From contig JAGRFY010000004.1 of NCBI GenBank assembly GCA_020445765.1, positions 1,025-51,861 on the forward strand: 50,837 bases of DNA. The letters are read 5' to 3'. Both the position numbers and the translations under genes were made by a program. The notes beneath the pieces were generated by a model. That model saw only the letters and a program-made list of their open reading frames with translations. It ran no database searches and was not told the DNA's origin. This document shows positions 19,398 through 28,494 of the stretch, piece after piece. The stretch is from Rhodocyclaceae bacterium (GTDB taxonomy: Bacteria > Pseudomonadota > Gammaproteobacteria > Burkholderiales > Rhodocyclaceae). Position 1 is the stretch's first letter; each line of letters opens with the position of its first letter.

Positions 19398-20546
19398 ATG
19401 CAAGCCCGCCCGGCAGACCCGAGCCATCATCGACGCCATCCCAGCGGGCGCGCGCGACCGAGCCGGATGTCGGCGCTCCTGGTCATGGGCCTGGCCTTGC
19501 TGAACGCCTGCAGCGAGCCTCCGCCACCGGCCGAACCCGCGATCCGGAGCGTCAAGACGATGATCGTCGAAGCGCGCGCTGGCGAACGGCTGCGGCGCTT
19601 CTCGGGCCGGGTGGCGGCCGCCACCACCGCGGTGCTGAGTTTTCCGGTGGCCGGGACGGTGTCAAGAATCGCGGTCAAGGCCGGCGACACGGTCAAGCGC
19701 GGGCAAGTGCTTGCGTCGATCGATTCGCGCCCGCTCGAACTGGAGGTCGAAGGCACCCGCGCCGACCTGCGCAAGGCGGAGTCGGTACTCGAACAGCGAA
19801 GCGGCGTGCTTCGCCGGAACGAGGAGTTGCTGGCCAAGGGCTTCATCGGTGAGGCCAGTATCGAGCAGAGTCGCGCCGACGTCTCGGCAGCACGCAGCGA
19901 CGTCGCCTATCGCAAGTCGAGACTCGACCGCGCGACCCTGTCATTGCAGGACACACGCATGGTGGCCCCGTTCGACGGGGTGATCGGCGAGCGTCTGGTC
20001 CAGGCCAACGAGGAGGTCGGTGCGGGCAAGCCGGTGCTGTCGGTGCTCGGCGAGGACCGCTTCGAAGTCGAGGTCTCGGTACCGGAGGTCGCGATCGCGC
20101 AACTCGCGGTGGGCATGCCCGCCAAGGTGGTGATCGGCGCCCTGCCCGAGCTGCTCTTCGACGGTTCGGTGCGCGAGATCGGACGGGTCGCCGGCGCCGG
20201 CAACGTCTATCCGGTCAAGGTCGCGCTGGCCGACCCGCCCAGCCAGCTGAGGGCCGGCATGACCGCCGAGGTCAGCATCGCGGCCAGCGGATCGGACGAG
20301 GAACGGGAAGGCTTCCTGGTTCCGGTGTCCGCACTGAAGCCCGGCAGCGAGCCTGGCAAGGGGGACGTCTTCGTGTTTGACAGCGATGCCGGCATCGCCC
20401 GCATGACGCCCGTGCGAATCCTCTCGGTACGGGACAACGATGCCGTGGTCACCGGGCTCGAGCCCGGCCATCGGGTCATCGTCGCCGGCGTCGCGTTCCT
20501 TTCCGACGGTCAGGCGGTTCGCCTGATGGCGACATCGGTGCGCTGA
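19398..20546 (+). CDS. RND efflux periplasmic adaptor lipoprotein
   Basis: A 382-residue membrane-fusion protein that would link the inner-membrane pump to an outer-membrane channel. The N-terminus has a basic stretch, a hydrophobic segment and a lipobox LLNAC with Cys38, so it should be lipid-anchored. A lipoyl/barrel-sandwich half (FPVAGTVSRIAVKAGDTVKRGQVLASID), a helical hairpin of about 90 residues, the second lipoyl half (VAPFDGVIGERLVQANEEVGAGKPVLSV) and the beta-barrel follow. GGAGGA seven bases before ATG 19398 fixes the start. The pump gene follows after 19 bases, and no outer-membrane factor gene is adjacent, so a TolC-type protein must come from elsewhere. Confidence 0.93.
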   Translation: MQARPADPSHHRRHPSGRARPSRMSALLVMGLALLNACSEPPPPAEPAIRSVKTMIVEARAGERLRRFSGRVAAATTAVLSFPVAGTVSRIAVKAGDTVKRGQVLASIDSRPLELEVEGTRADLRKAESVLEQRSGVLRRNEELLAKGFIGEASIEQSRADVSAARSDVAYRKSRLDRATLSLQDTRMVAPFDGVIGERLVQANEEVGAGKPVLSVLGEDRFEVEVSVPEVAIAQLAVGMPAKVVIGALPELLFDGSVREIGRVAGAGNVYPVKVALADPPSQLRAGMTAEVSIAASGSDEEREGFLVPVSALKPGSEPGKGDVFVFDSDAGIARMTPVRILSVRDNDAVVTGLEPGHRVIVAGVAFLSDGQAVRLMATSVR

Positions 20547-20565
20547 CCGCGCAGGGGGGCTGGCG

Positions 20566-23500
20566 ATGGCGCTGATCACCGAGTTCGCGCTGCGCAATTC
20601 GCGCCTGACGATCCTCGCCGTGCTGTTCTTCGTGCTCGGCGGCACCCTCACCTTTCTGAATTATCCGAGCCGCGAGGATCCGTCGATCGTGATCCGGCAG
20701 GCCCAGGTCAATGCGCGCTTCCCGGGGATGGCGACGCTGCGGGTCGAGCAACTGATCACCCGCAAGCTGGAAGAGAAGATCCGCGAGATCCCGGAGGTCA
20801 AGCACATCGTCTCCGATTCCAAGACCGGCGTGTCGCTGATCAGCGTGACACTGCGCGACGACGTCGTGGCGCTCGGCCCGGTCTGGCAGGACCTGCGCGA
20901 CAAGATGAGCGACGTCGCCGGCAGCCTGCCGGCCGGCACGATCGGCCCGACCGTCAATGATCAGGTGGGCCTGACCGCGGTCGCGACGATCGCGCTGTGG
21001 GCGGATGGCTTCGACATGGCCGAACTGTCGGCGCGGGCGGGCGACATCCGCGAGACCCTGTACGCCCTGCCCGGCGTCATGAAGGTCGAACTCTTCGGCG
21101 ACCAGGAAGAGCGGGTGTTCATGGAGTTCTCGCGCGAGCGACTGGCTCAGCTCGGCATCGATCCGGACGCCGTGGTCAGCACGCTGAAATCGCAGAACGT
21201 CATCCTGCCGGGCGGATCGGTCGATGCCGCGGGCCAAGTGTTCGTGCTGGAGCCGAGCGGCAACTTCGAGTCGGTCGATCAGATCCGCGACACCCTGATC
21301 ACGATTCCGGGTAGCGGGCAGCTGCTGCGCCTCGGCGACATCATGAACCTGCGCCGAGGCCATGCCGATCCGCCTCAGAGCAGGGTCTATTTCAATGGCC
21401 GACCGGCACTGGTGCTGGGGGTCTCGGCGCTCGACGGCATCAATACGGTGGCCTTCGGCGAACAGCTCAGCCGGCGCGTGCGCGAATTGCAGGACGCGTT
21501 GCCACTGGGCTACGTGCTGGAATTCGCCACCTACCAGCCCGAGTTGATCGCGTCGACGATCGCCGGCGCCACCAACAACCTGCTGCAGACGCTCGGCATC
21601 GTGCTCGCCGTGGTCATGCTGTTCCTCGGCGTGCGTACCGGCCTGATCGTAGGCGCCTTCGTCCCGGTGACGATGCTGCTGGCGATCATCGTCATGCGCG
21701 CCTGCGACGTCGAACTGCAGCGGGTGTCGATCGCCGCACTGATCATCGCGCTGGGCATGCTGGTCGACAACGGCATCGTCATCGCCGAAGACATCCGCGT
21801 CCGCCTCGAATCCGGCGCCGACCGGATCGCGGCCGCGATCGAGTCGGGCAGGACCCTGGCGATACCGCTGCTGACCTCGTCGCTGACCACCATCCTGTTC
21901 TTCGTGCCGATGGCACTGGCCGAAGGCGGTGCGGGCGAATTCACCCGCTCGCTGGCCCAAGTCGTGACCATCGTGTTGCTCGCCTCGTGGTTCCTGTCGC
22001 TGTTCATGACCCCGGCTTTCTGCGTGTGGTTCATGAAGGTGACGCCGGCGGCCGGGGCCGACGGCGAGCGCTTCGAGGCGTCTGCCTACCGGGCCTACCG
22101 CCGGTTGCTCGAGTGGATTCTTCGCCTGCGCTGGCTGGTGCTGGCGGCGATGGCCGGCCTGTTGGCGATCGCGATCGGCGCAATGGGCCTGGTCGGCAAG
22201 GAGTTCTTCCCGCTCGGCGACCGCAACCAGTACTTGATCTACGTCGATCTGCCGGCGGGCAGCTCGATCGACAAGACCGACGAGGTGGTCCAGCGTCTCG
22301 CGTCGTGGCTGGCCGACCGGACGGCCAATCCGCAACTCGCCAGCCACGTTGCCTACGTCGCGACCGGCGGGCCGCGCTTCTTCCTGTCGCTGGCCTCGAT
22401 GGATCCGGATCCACACCGCGCCTTCCTGGTGGTCAATACGGAGACCCCGGCGCAGGTGGACGACTCGGTCGCGAAGACCCGCGCCTTCGTCCTCGAGCAA
22501 CTGCCGGAAGCCCGCGTCAGCGTCAAGAAGATGTGGATGGGCGCTTCCGAATCCGGGCTGCTGGAACTGCGCCTGAGCGGGCCCGATCGCGAAGTCCTGC
22601 GCGACCGTGCCGAGATGCTGCTGGGCGCCCTGCGTGGCATTGCCGGCATCGCCAGCGTCAAGCAGGACTGGGAGAACCGGGTCGCGAAGATTCGCGTCGA
22701 CGTGGACCAGAGCCGCGCGCGGGCCGCAGGCGTCAGCTCCCAGGACATCGCCAATGCCCTCAACATGTATCTGTCCGGCACGACCGTCACCGACTATCGC
22801 GAGGGCGACGACGTCATCCCGGTGATCATGCGCAGCGAACAGAAGGCGCGCGGCGCGCTCGGCGACCTGCAGGCGCTGTCGGTGTTCTCGCGCCAGCACG
22901 GCAGCTGGATTCCGCTGCCGCAGGTCGCCCGCATCAGCGGCGAATGGACCGATGCCCGAATCCGTCGCCGCGATCAGGCACGCACCTTGACGGTGTCGGC
23001 CAAGCATGGATCGCTGAGTGCGGCGGAACTGCTGCCGCAGCTGCAGGCGGCGATCGATTCGCTGGCGCTGCCGGCCGGGCACCGGCTCGAGATCGGCGGC
23101 GAGATCGAAGGTCAGGCAGAGGCCAACGAAAAGCTGTTCGCGGCCCTGCCGCTCTGCGTCGCACTGATCGCGGTCCTGCTGGTCTGGCAGTTCAACTCGT
23201 TCCGCCGGCCGCTGATCATCCTGGCAACGATTCCGCTGGTGTTGATCGGTGCGGTGAGCGGCCTGCTGGCGCTGAACGCGCTGTTCGGCTTCATGGTGAT
23301 GCTGGGTCTGTTCAGCCTCGCCGGCATCATCATCAACAACGGCATCGTGCTGATCGAGCGCATCGGCGAGGAGGAAGCGGCCGGCAAGCCGCCGCACCGG
23401 GCCATCGTCGACGCCTGTCTGGCCCGGCTGCGACCGATCCTGATCACCTCGCTGACGACGATCCTCGGCCTGCTGCCGCTGATTCTGTCGCGTGATCCAC

Positions 23501-23646
23501 TGTTCTACGCGATGGCCAGCGCGATGGCCTTCGGCCTCGCGGTCGGCACCGTGCTGACCCTCGGCTTCGTGCCGGCCCTGTATGCCGTGATGTACCGCGT
23601 ACCGCACTCGGCGCCCGTGGCAGGGCAAGCCGCCGGGCAGCCGTGA
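20566..23646 (+). CDS. RND multidrug efflux pump (AcrB/HAE1 family)
   Basis: A 1,026-residue inner-membrane proton antiporter of the AcrB type. It has the usual two-fold repeat: a first helix (LTILAVLFFVLGGTL), a large periplasmic porter loop, then helices 2-6, and the same again after about residue 510. TM4 carries ALGMLVDNGIVIAEDI; the pair of acidic residues in such segments forms the proton relay. The second half has NNGIVLIERIGEEEA and SLTTILGLLPLIL. Divergence from AcrB in the porter loops fits the short drug/metabolite pumps found with lone adaptors. It is coupled to the adaptor gene upstream. Substrates cannot be predicted. Confidence 0.95.
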   Translation: MALITEFALRNSRLTILAVLFFVLGGTLTFLNYPSREDPSIVIRQAQVNARFPGMATLRVEQLITRKLEEKIREIPEVKHIVSDSKTGVSLISVTLRDDVVALGPVWQDLRDKMSDVAGSLPAGTIGPTVNDQVGLTAVATIALWADGFDMAELSARAGDIRETLYALPGVMKVELFGDQEERVFMEFSRERLAQLGIDPDAVVSTLKSQNVILPGGSVDAAGQVFVLEPSGNFESVDQIRDTLITIPGSGQLLRLGDIMNLRRGHADPPQSRVYFNGRPALVLGVSALDGINTVAFGEQLSRRVRELQDALPLGYVLEFATYQPELIASTIAGATNNLLQTLGIVLAVVMLFLGVRTGLIVGAFVPVTMLLAIIVMRACDVELQRVSIAALIIALGMLVDNGIVIAEDIRVRLESGADRIAAAIESGRTLAIPLLTSSLTTILFFVPMALAEGGAGEFTRSLAQVVTIVLLASWFLSLFMTPAFCVWFMKVTPAAGADGERFEASAYRAYRRLLEWILRLRWLVLAAMAGLLAIAIGAMGLVGKEFFPLGDRNQYLIYVDLPAGSSIDKTDEVVQRLASWLADRTANPQLASHVAYVATGGPRFFLSLASMDPDPHRAFLVVNTETPAQVDDSVAKTRAFVLEQLPEARVSVKKMWMGASESGLLELRLSGPDREVLRDRAEMLLGALRGIAGIASVKQDWENRVAKIRVDVDQSRARAAGVSSQDIANALNMYLSGTTVTDYREGDDVIPVIMRSEQKARGALGDLQALSVFSRQHGSWIPLPQVARISGEWTDARIRRRDQARTLTVSAKHGSLSAAELLPQLQAAIDSLALPAGHRLEIGGEIEGQAEANEKLFAALPLCVALIAVLLVWQFNSFRRPLIILATIPLVLIGAVSGLLALNALFGFMVMLGLFSLAGIIINNGIVLIERIGEEEAAGKPPHRAIVDACLARLRPILITSLTTILGLLPLILSRDPLFYAMASAMAFGLAVGTVLTLGFVPALYAVMYRVPHSAPVAGQAAGQP

Positions 23647-23693
23647 GCGGTCCGTCCATCGACGCCGCCGGGCGAACCGGTACGCCAGGACCG

Positions 23694-26018
23694 TCAGCAG
23701 ACCCGGCGCAAGGCCTCGGCTGCCAGATAGCACTCGATCTCGGTGACCGCCTGGCCCAGCCGGGCGCCGACGTCGGCCAGCGCGGCGTTGATGCGCCCGG
23801 CATCGAGTTCGTCGTCGGCAAGCTCGATCTCGATCCGGCCCAGGGTCTGGGCGATCCTGCCGAGGCCGAGCGTCATGCACGCGCCCTTGAGCGCGTGAAC
23901 CCGTTCGCGGACTTCGACCCGCGCACCGGCCACACCGCGTTCGACGGCGATCGCGGGTCCGGCCGCCAGTGCGGCCAGCCGCGGCAATTCGATCTCCAGC
24001 AGCTCACGGTAGCACGCGGCATCGTCGCCGCAACGCCGGATCGCCGGCTCGGGATCGAGTTCGCCGACCGGAGCCCGCGGATTGCGCTGGGACTTGCCGG
24101 CGAGAAACATCGGGATCTGCCCGGAAGACTCGCCGACGCCACCCGCGATCGCGTCGAGCTGGCGCAGTACCACGCCGAGGTCGAACGGTTTCGTCAGATA
24201 GCCCCGCATGCCGAGCGCCAGGCACTGTTCGCGCTCCTCCACCAATGCGTGGGCGGTCAGCGCAAGGATCGGGGGGGCTGAATTCGCCAGGCGGTTCATG
24301 ATCGCGATCGCCGCTCGTCGACCGTCGAGGCGCGGCATCTGCAAGTCCATCAGGATTACGTCGTAGCGTCCGGGAGCAGCCATCTCGAGGGCCTCGGCGC
24401 CATCTTCCGCAGTGTCCACCCGACCGACGTGGGGCGCGAGCAACGAGGCGGCGACGCTTCGGTTGATGGCGTTGTCCTCGACCAGCAGCACCCGCATCGT
24501 CGCGATCGACGCGGTGTCGGCCGGTGACGCGTCGACACAGGGCAGCGGGGCGTCGGCCGGGACCAGCTCGAACGGCACTTCGAGCTTGAAGCTGGCGCCG
24601 CCGCCACTGCGATTGAGGGCGCTGATCCGCCCACCCATCGCCTCGGTGAGACGCCGGCAGATGGCCAGGCCGAGACCGCTGCCGCCGAAACGCCGGGTGA
24701 TCGATGCATCTTCCTGGCAGAACGGTTCGAACAGATCGTCGATACGATCCGGCGGCAAGCCTGGTCCGGAGTCGTTCACGACGATTTCGAGCCACCAGCG
24801 TGCCTTGGCCCGGCTGTCGTCGAGACGGGCACGCGCATCGACCGTGATCTCGCCGCAAGCCGTGAACTTGACCGCGTTGGCGAGCAGATTGGTGACGATC
24901 TGGCCGAACCGTGTGCAATCCCCGAAGAGCCGCGGCGGCAATGCGAGCTGGCCGGTCATGTCGATTCGCAATCCCTTGTCGGCCGCATCCCGCTCGAATC
25001 CGGCAACGCAGGACGTCAATACCCGCGATGGATCGAATGGCGCCTGCTCGAGATCGATTCGACCCGATTCGATCCGCGAGAAGTCGAGCACGTCGTCGAC
25101 CAGCCGGCGCAATTGGGCGGTCGAATCCCGCAGCATCCGGCCGAGTTCGCCGGCATCGTCGCGATGCGGTCGCTCGGACAATAGCTGGGCAATGCCCCAG
25201 ATACCGTTCAACGGCGTACGGATGTCGTGACTGATCGCCGCCAGAAACATCGATTTCGCACGGTTGGCGATGCTTGCGTGCTCGGCTGCCTGCTCGGCCC
25301 GCCGCAGCAGGTCGTTGTGCTCCGAATCGCGCTGCTCGAGCGCTTCGGCCATGCGATTGAACGAATCCGCGAGCGAGGCGACTTCACGCTCGCCGCCACC
25401 GGGTGCCCGCACCGACAGTTCGCCCGAGGCGATGGCCTCGGCGCTGCAGGCGAGACGTGCGATGCCGGCGGCCAGCCATCCACCGAGCAACCAGGAAAAC
25501 AACGCCGCCAGGCCCATGCCGATGGTCGCGGCAACGGCCGCGAGGCGCCGGGCATGGTCCAGTTCGGCTCGTGCGCTGCGATTGTCGATGCCGAGTTCGA
25601 TCGTGCCGACCTGGACGTCTCCGGCGCGAACGCCGCCAACGACATCGAAGATGCCATCCTCGTCGAGGGGCGGGTCGGCAGGATCGAAGGGATCGGCGAG
25701 GGCGCGCGCATCGCCGATTGCGAGCAGTTCGCGCCGATCGGCGTCGCGCACGCGCACGAACGAAGCCTGCCGACGCTCGACCAGGCCCTCGGCGACGACC
25801 GCGATCTTGGCAAGGTCGTAGGAAACCACGGCGTCGGCGATCGCTGCCGAGAACAGTGCCAGCGCGGTATCGGCGCTCTGTCGGAGCTGGCGCTGCTGCG
25901 CGAGCTCCATCTGGCCGAGGGCCGAGCCGATGGTCACCGTCAGCGCCACCGCCTCGATCGCCGCGATGCCGACGATCGCCTTCCAGCGGAACGAGAGTCC
26001 TTTCCCCGGCCCGCCCAT
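23694..26018 (-). CDS. Hybrid sensor histidine kinase (HAMP-HK-receiver-HPt)
   Basis: A 774-residue membrane kinase of BarA-like layout. It has a first membrane helix, a periplasmic sensor loop of about 120 residues, a second helix, HAMP, a HisKA domain with phospho-acceptor His264 (ISHDIRTPLNG), an HATPase domain (NLLANAVKFT, DSGPGL, GGSGLGLAI), a receiver with Asp558 (ILMDLQMP) and TKPF Lys, and an HPt with His708 (VHALKG). All phosphorelay residues are intact, in contrast to the cyclase at 14.8-18.2 kb. Its ATG follows the TGA of the PhnD-like gene without a gap (TGAATG), so the two are translationally coupled. The output regulator is not in the window. Confidence 0.93.
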   Translation of the reverse strand: MGGPGKGLSFRWKAIVGIAAIEAVALTVTIGSALGQMELAQQRQLRQSADTALALFSAAIADAVVSYDLAKIAVVAEGLVERRQASFVRVRDADRRELLAIGDARALADPFDPADPPLDEDGIFDVVGGVRAGDVQVGTIELGIDNRSARAELDHARRLAAVAATIGMGLAALFSWLLGGWLAAGIARLACSAEAIASGELSVRAPGGGEREVASLADSFNRMAEALEQRDSEHNDLLRRAEQAAEHASIANRAKSMFLAAISHDIRTPLNGIWGIAQLLSERPHRDDAGELGRMLRDSTAQLRRLVDDVLDFSRIESGRIDLEQAPFDPSRVLTSCVAGFERDAADKGLRIDMTGQLALPPRLFGDCTRFGQIVTNLLANAVKFTACGEITVDARARLDDSRAKARWWLEIVVNDSGPGLPPDRIDDLFEPFCQEDASITRRFGGSGLGLAICRRLTEAMGGRISALNRSGGGASFKLEVPFELVPADAPLPCVDASPADTASIATMRVLLVEDNAINRSVAASLLAPHVGRVDTAEDGAEALEMAAPGRYDVILMDLQMPRLDGRRAAIAIMNRLANSAPPILALTAHALVEEREQCLALGMRGYLTKPFDLGVVLRQLDAIAGGVGESSGQIPMFLAGKSQRNPRAPVGELDPEPAIRRCGDDAACYRELLEIELPRLAALAAGPAIAVERGVAGARVEVRERVHALKGACMTLGLGRIAQTLGRIEIELADDELDAGRINAALADVGARLGQAVTEIECYLAAEALRRVC

Positions 26019-26876
26019 TCAATCGCCTCCCGCTTGCGGAAGGCCACCCAGATCGAGGGCGCGGATCGAATCCCAGTCGCTGTCGATGGCGGCCTGAATC
26101 CCTTCGAAGCGCAAGCGCTGCAACGCGGCCCGGCCGGCTGCGCTGAGTGAGAGCGCCTGCATGCCGGCGACGAATCCTCGAATCGCATCCGCCTCGACAC
26201 CGGGCAGGGCGGCGAAGGCGTGGGGCGCATACTCGGCGCTCTTCCAGACCACCCGCAGCTTGTCGCGCACTTCCGGGCCGATTGCATCGAGGGTGCGCTC
26301 GATGCCGCCGCCGGCGACATACAGGCCTCGGGCGACGCCGAGATACACCGAATCGTGGGATGCGACATAGGCCGGCACCACCCGGATGCCGAGCCCGGCC
26401 AGCGATGCCATCGGCACGACCGTCGCGGCGAAGGCCGCAGGCGACGGAAACGCCATCTCGCGACCGTCGAGTTCCGCGACCGAGTCGAGACCGCCGTCGG
26501 CGCGGGTGACGATCAGTCCCCGCAGCCGGCGCCCCTGCTCGCGGGCGAAGGCACGGTAGCCGGGTTGGCGGCTGAACACCGTGTAGTGCAGGGGATTCAT
26601 GTAGGCAAGCTGATATCGACCCTGGCGCAGCCTGCGTTCGAATTCCGGGATGCTCGGTGCCGTCGCGAAGCGGAAGGTACAACCGGCCGTCCGCGAAACG
26701 GCTGCCAGCATCGGAATCCAGACCGCCGCGAGCTCGCTCGGTGCCTGTTGCGGCACCACACCGACGCTCAGCGGTTGCAGATTCCGGCATGCGGCGCGGG
26801 ACGTTGGAACGGCAATCAAGACAGACGCGAACAGGGCCAACAGGTGGCGCTGGGCTCGGCCGCGGGCAGCGCGCAT
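26019..26876 (-). CDS. PhnD-like periplasmic binding protein, probable sensor partner of the kinase
   Basis: A 285-residue secreted protein. A signal peptide (LLALFASVLIAVPTSRA, cut near residue 28) precedes a PhnD/phosphonate-binding-like fold with LSVGVVPQQAPSELAAVWIPML, YQLAYMNPLHYTVF and DSVYLGVARGLYVAGGG. PhnD relatives bind phosphonate, phosphite or other small anions for ABC transporters, but no transporter gene is nearby. Instead it is coupled end to start with the hybrid kinase gene, so it most likely binds a ligand and signals to the kinase. A GGAG site seven bases before the ATG supports the start. Its ligand is unknown. Confidence 0.86.
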   Translation of the reverse strand: MRAARGRAQRHLLALFASVLIAVPTSRAACRNLQPLSVGVVPQQAPSELAAVWIPMLAAVSRTAGCTFRFATAPSIPEFERRLRQGRYQLAYMNPLHYTVFSRQPGYRAFAREQGRRLRGLIVTRADGGLDSVAELDGREMAFPSPAAFAATVVPMASLAGLGIRVVPAYVASHDSVYLGVARGLYVAGGGIERTLDAIGPEVRDKLRVVWKSAEYAPHAFAALPGVEADAIRGFVAGMQALSLSAAGRAALQRLRFEGIQAAIDSDWDSIRALDLGGLPQAGGD

Positions 26877-27245
26877 GCCTGACTCCGGAGAACTGTGGAC
26901 ACGAAATTAAACGACCGGCCCTGCGCAAGCTTTACGGGGCCTTGCTGCCAGGTGCGCACAAATGCACATTGCCTATGCCGAACGCTTGTCGGCGCGCTTG
27001 CGAACGGGGCCGAGGGTCACGGGTCAACCAGGGCCTGAGGCGGCCGCGCAATCCGTCAGCGCACGGGTCACCGATGGGCGGCTGCGTCTGGCGGCCGGTC
27101 TCGGCGCGGGCCCGATTCGAACGCGGCGTCGATGCCCCGCGCCGCGTCGATCGGCGCCACCGCCGCGGTCAGGGCAGCGGCGCCGATCGGACGGAGATGC
27201 CGTCTCGCCCGCGACCGGCGCATGCTTCTTCGCCAAGCCGCCGCA
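26877..27245. other. 369-base intergenic region without a clear gene
   Basis: This lies between the start of the PhnD-like gene and the 3' end of the hydrolase gene, both on the minus strand. Small ORFs here are Arg/Pro-rich with no domain. The first 80 bases upstream of the PhnD-like start are AT-richer, with TTTAAT as a possible -10, but no convincing -35 was found. Confidence 0.5.
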
Positions 27246-28226
27246 TCAGTGCCGAGCGCGACCAAGATGACGCTTCATGAACCGTACGGCAGCGCGACGC
27301 GACGCGTAGGCATGTTCGACCGACGGGTTGATCGTCACGGTCGGCACGACGCCGGTCCTGAACACCGAGCCCTCGTCGGCGAACGGATCGAGAACTTCGA
27401 TCGGTACCATCAGACGATCCCAGGCGTGTTCCGCGCCCTCATAGACCTCGACCGTCATGATGTCACCCCATTGCGCATTGATCGCGTCACGCAGGGCCTC
27501 GCAGTGTTCCGGTCCGTTGTCGTAGCCATCCTCGCTGCCGATCTGGATCAAGACCGGCGCACCGGTCGGGAACAGAAACTGCGATCCCTTTTCCGACGGC
27601 GGGTCGAGCACCGGGATTGCAGGATTATTGATCGCGTAACAGGGCGGATAATTGGCGACGTGCGCCGCGAAACGCAAGCCTTGGCCGAATATGCCTGCAT
27701 ACAATTGCTCGGCACTGGCGAGGCTGACTGCTGCGCCCCAGGAGAATCCGAGCACCCCGATGCGGGAGGGGTCGACGTCGTCGAGCGACGTCAGGAAGGC
27801 CAGTGCCGCGAACGCGTCCGGGTAGGTCAGGATCGGCAGGGCGGGGCGATCAGCCAGGGCTTCGGCACCTCGTGCCTCCCACATATCGATCTCGAGCGTG
27901 ACGATGCCGGCCGCATTGAGTGCCTGGGCGTAGAACTCGCCACGGGCGTCGATCCCCGCCGACCCGTGCAGAATCACCACGGCCGGCAGCCGGTTCCGCC
28001 CGGCGCGGCAACGACGTTCGTCGAGCGGCATGGCGGGATACTTGAGCTTGGCCTTGATCGTGAGCTGACCCGGCGGTTGACTCGACAGGTCGACCGAGGG
28101 GAATTCGACGAACGAAATCGCCGGCGAACCATGCCGGCAGTCGCCGTCGTCCTTGTCCGCTGCTGCCGGACCCGTCGCCAGCAGCAGCATTGCGGCCACC
28201 ACACCAATCCGAATGAATTCGGGCAT
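27246..28226 (-). CDS. Secreted dienelactone-hydrolase-like alpha/beta hydrolase
   Basis: A 326-residue protein with an N-terminal signal peptide (VVAAMLLLATGPAAA, cut near residue 23). The alpha/beta-hydrolase core has VVILHGSAG, the nucleophile elbow GFSWGA with Ser162, a GSEDGYD strand supplying the acid, and GAEHAWD supplying the His. This order and the length fit secreted members of the dienelactone hydrolase family, which act on esters or lactones; no substrate can be assigned. GGAGG six bases before ATG 28226 fixes the start. A perfect 22-bp palindrome lies about 64 bases upstream of the start codon. The gene stands alone. Confidence 0.87.
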   Translation of the reverse strand: MPEFIRIGVVAAMLLLATGPAAADKDDGDCRHGSPAISFVEFPSVDLSSQPPGQLTIKAKLKYPAMPLDERRCRAGRNRLPAVVILHGSAGIDARGEFYAQALNAAGIVTLEIDMWEARGAEALADRPALPILTYPDAFAALAFLTSLDDVDPSRIGVLGFSWGAAVSLASAEQLYAGIFGQGLRFAAHVANYPPCYAINNPAIPVLDPPSEKGSQFLFPTGAPVLIQIGSEDGYDNGPEHCEALRDAINAQWGDIMTVEVYEGAEHAWDRLMVPIEVLDPFADEGSVFRTGVVPTVTINPSVEHAYASRRAAVRFMKRHLGRARH

Positions 28227-28289
28227 CTCTGACCTCCGAAACGGAATTCGAGCGGCGCGTTATTTATGGTTCGCGTCTCGCTCCGGTTC

Positions 28290-28311
28290 GGATCGGCCCG
28301 CGGGCCGATCC
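28290..28311. repeat. 22-bp perfect palindrome upstream of the hydrolase gene
   Basis: GGATCGGCCCG is followed directly by its reverse complement CGGGCCGATCC, with no spacer. It sits 64 bases before the hydrolase start codon on the minus strand. It is either a dimeric-regulator operator or a hairpin in the 5' untranslated region. It has the same size and construction as the palindrome at 110-131 but a different sequence. Confidence 0.7.
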
Positions 28312-28422
28312 CCATTGCCTCACCCGGAGGCGGAGATCGGGCCGCAGTCGCCCACCACACCTTGTGCATCGCGCATCCGGCAAGCGGAACACGTAAATTC
28401 ACCCGGCGTGTCGGCAGTTGCC

Positions 28423-28446
28423 GCCCGCACCCCGCCGGGGGCGGGC
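28423..28446 (-). terminator. Hairpin after the cytochrome lipoprotein gene
   Basis: GCCCGC-A-CCCC, a GCC loop, then GGGG-GCGGGC make a ten-pair stem with one bulged base. It begins 49 bases past the stop codon of the minus-strand cytochrome gene. No T-run follows, so termination may be weak or Rho-assisted. Confidence 0.4.
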
Positions 28447-28494
28447 ATTCGTGGTCAGATTACACCGGGCACGTCACACCGGCCAGCCGATTCG

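Noticed and set aside
20476-23880. Minus-strand ORF of 1,134 codons opposite the RND pump
   Set aside because: No domain, low-complexity composition, and the opposite strand encodes a complete AcrB-type protein.
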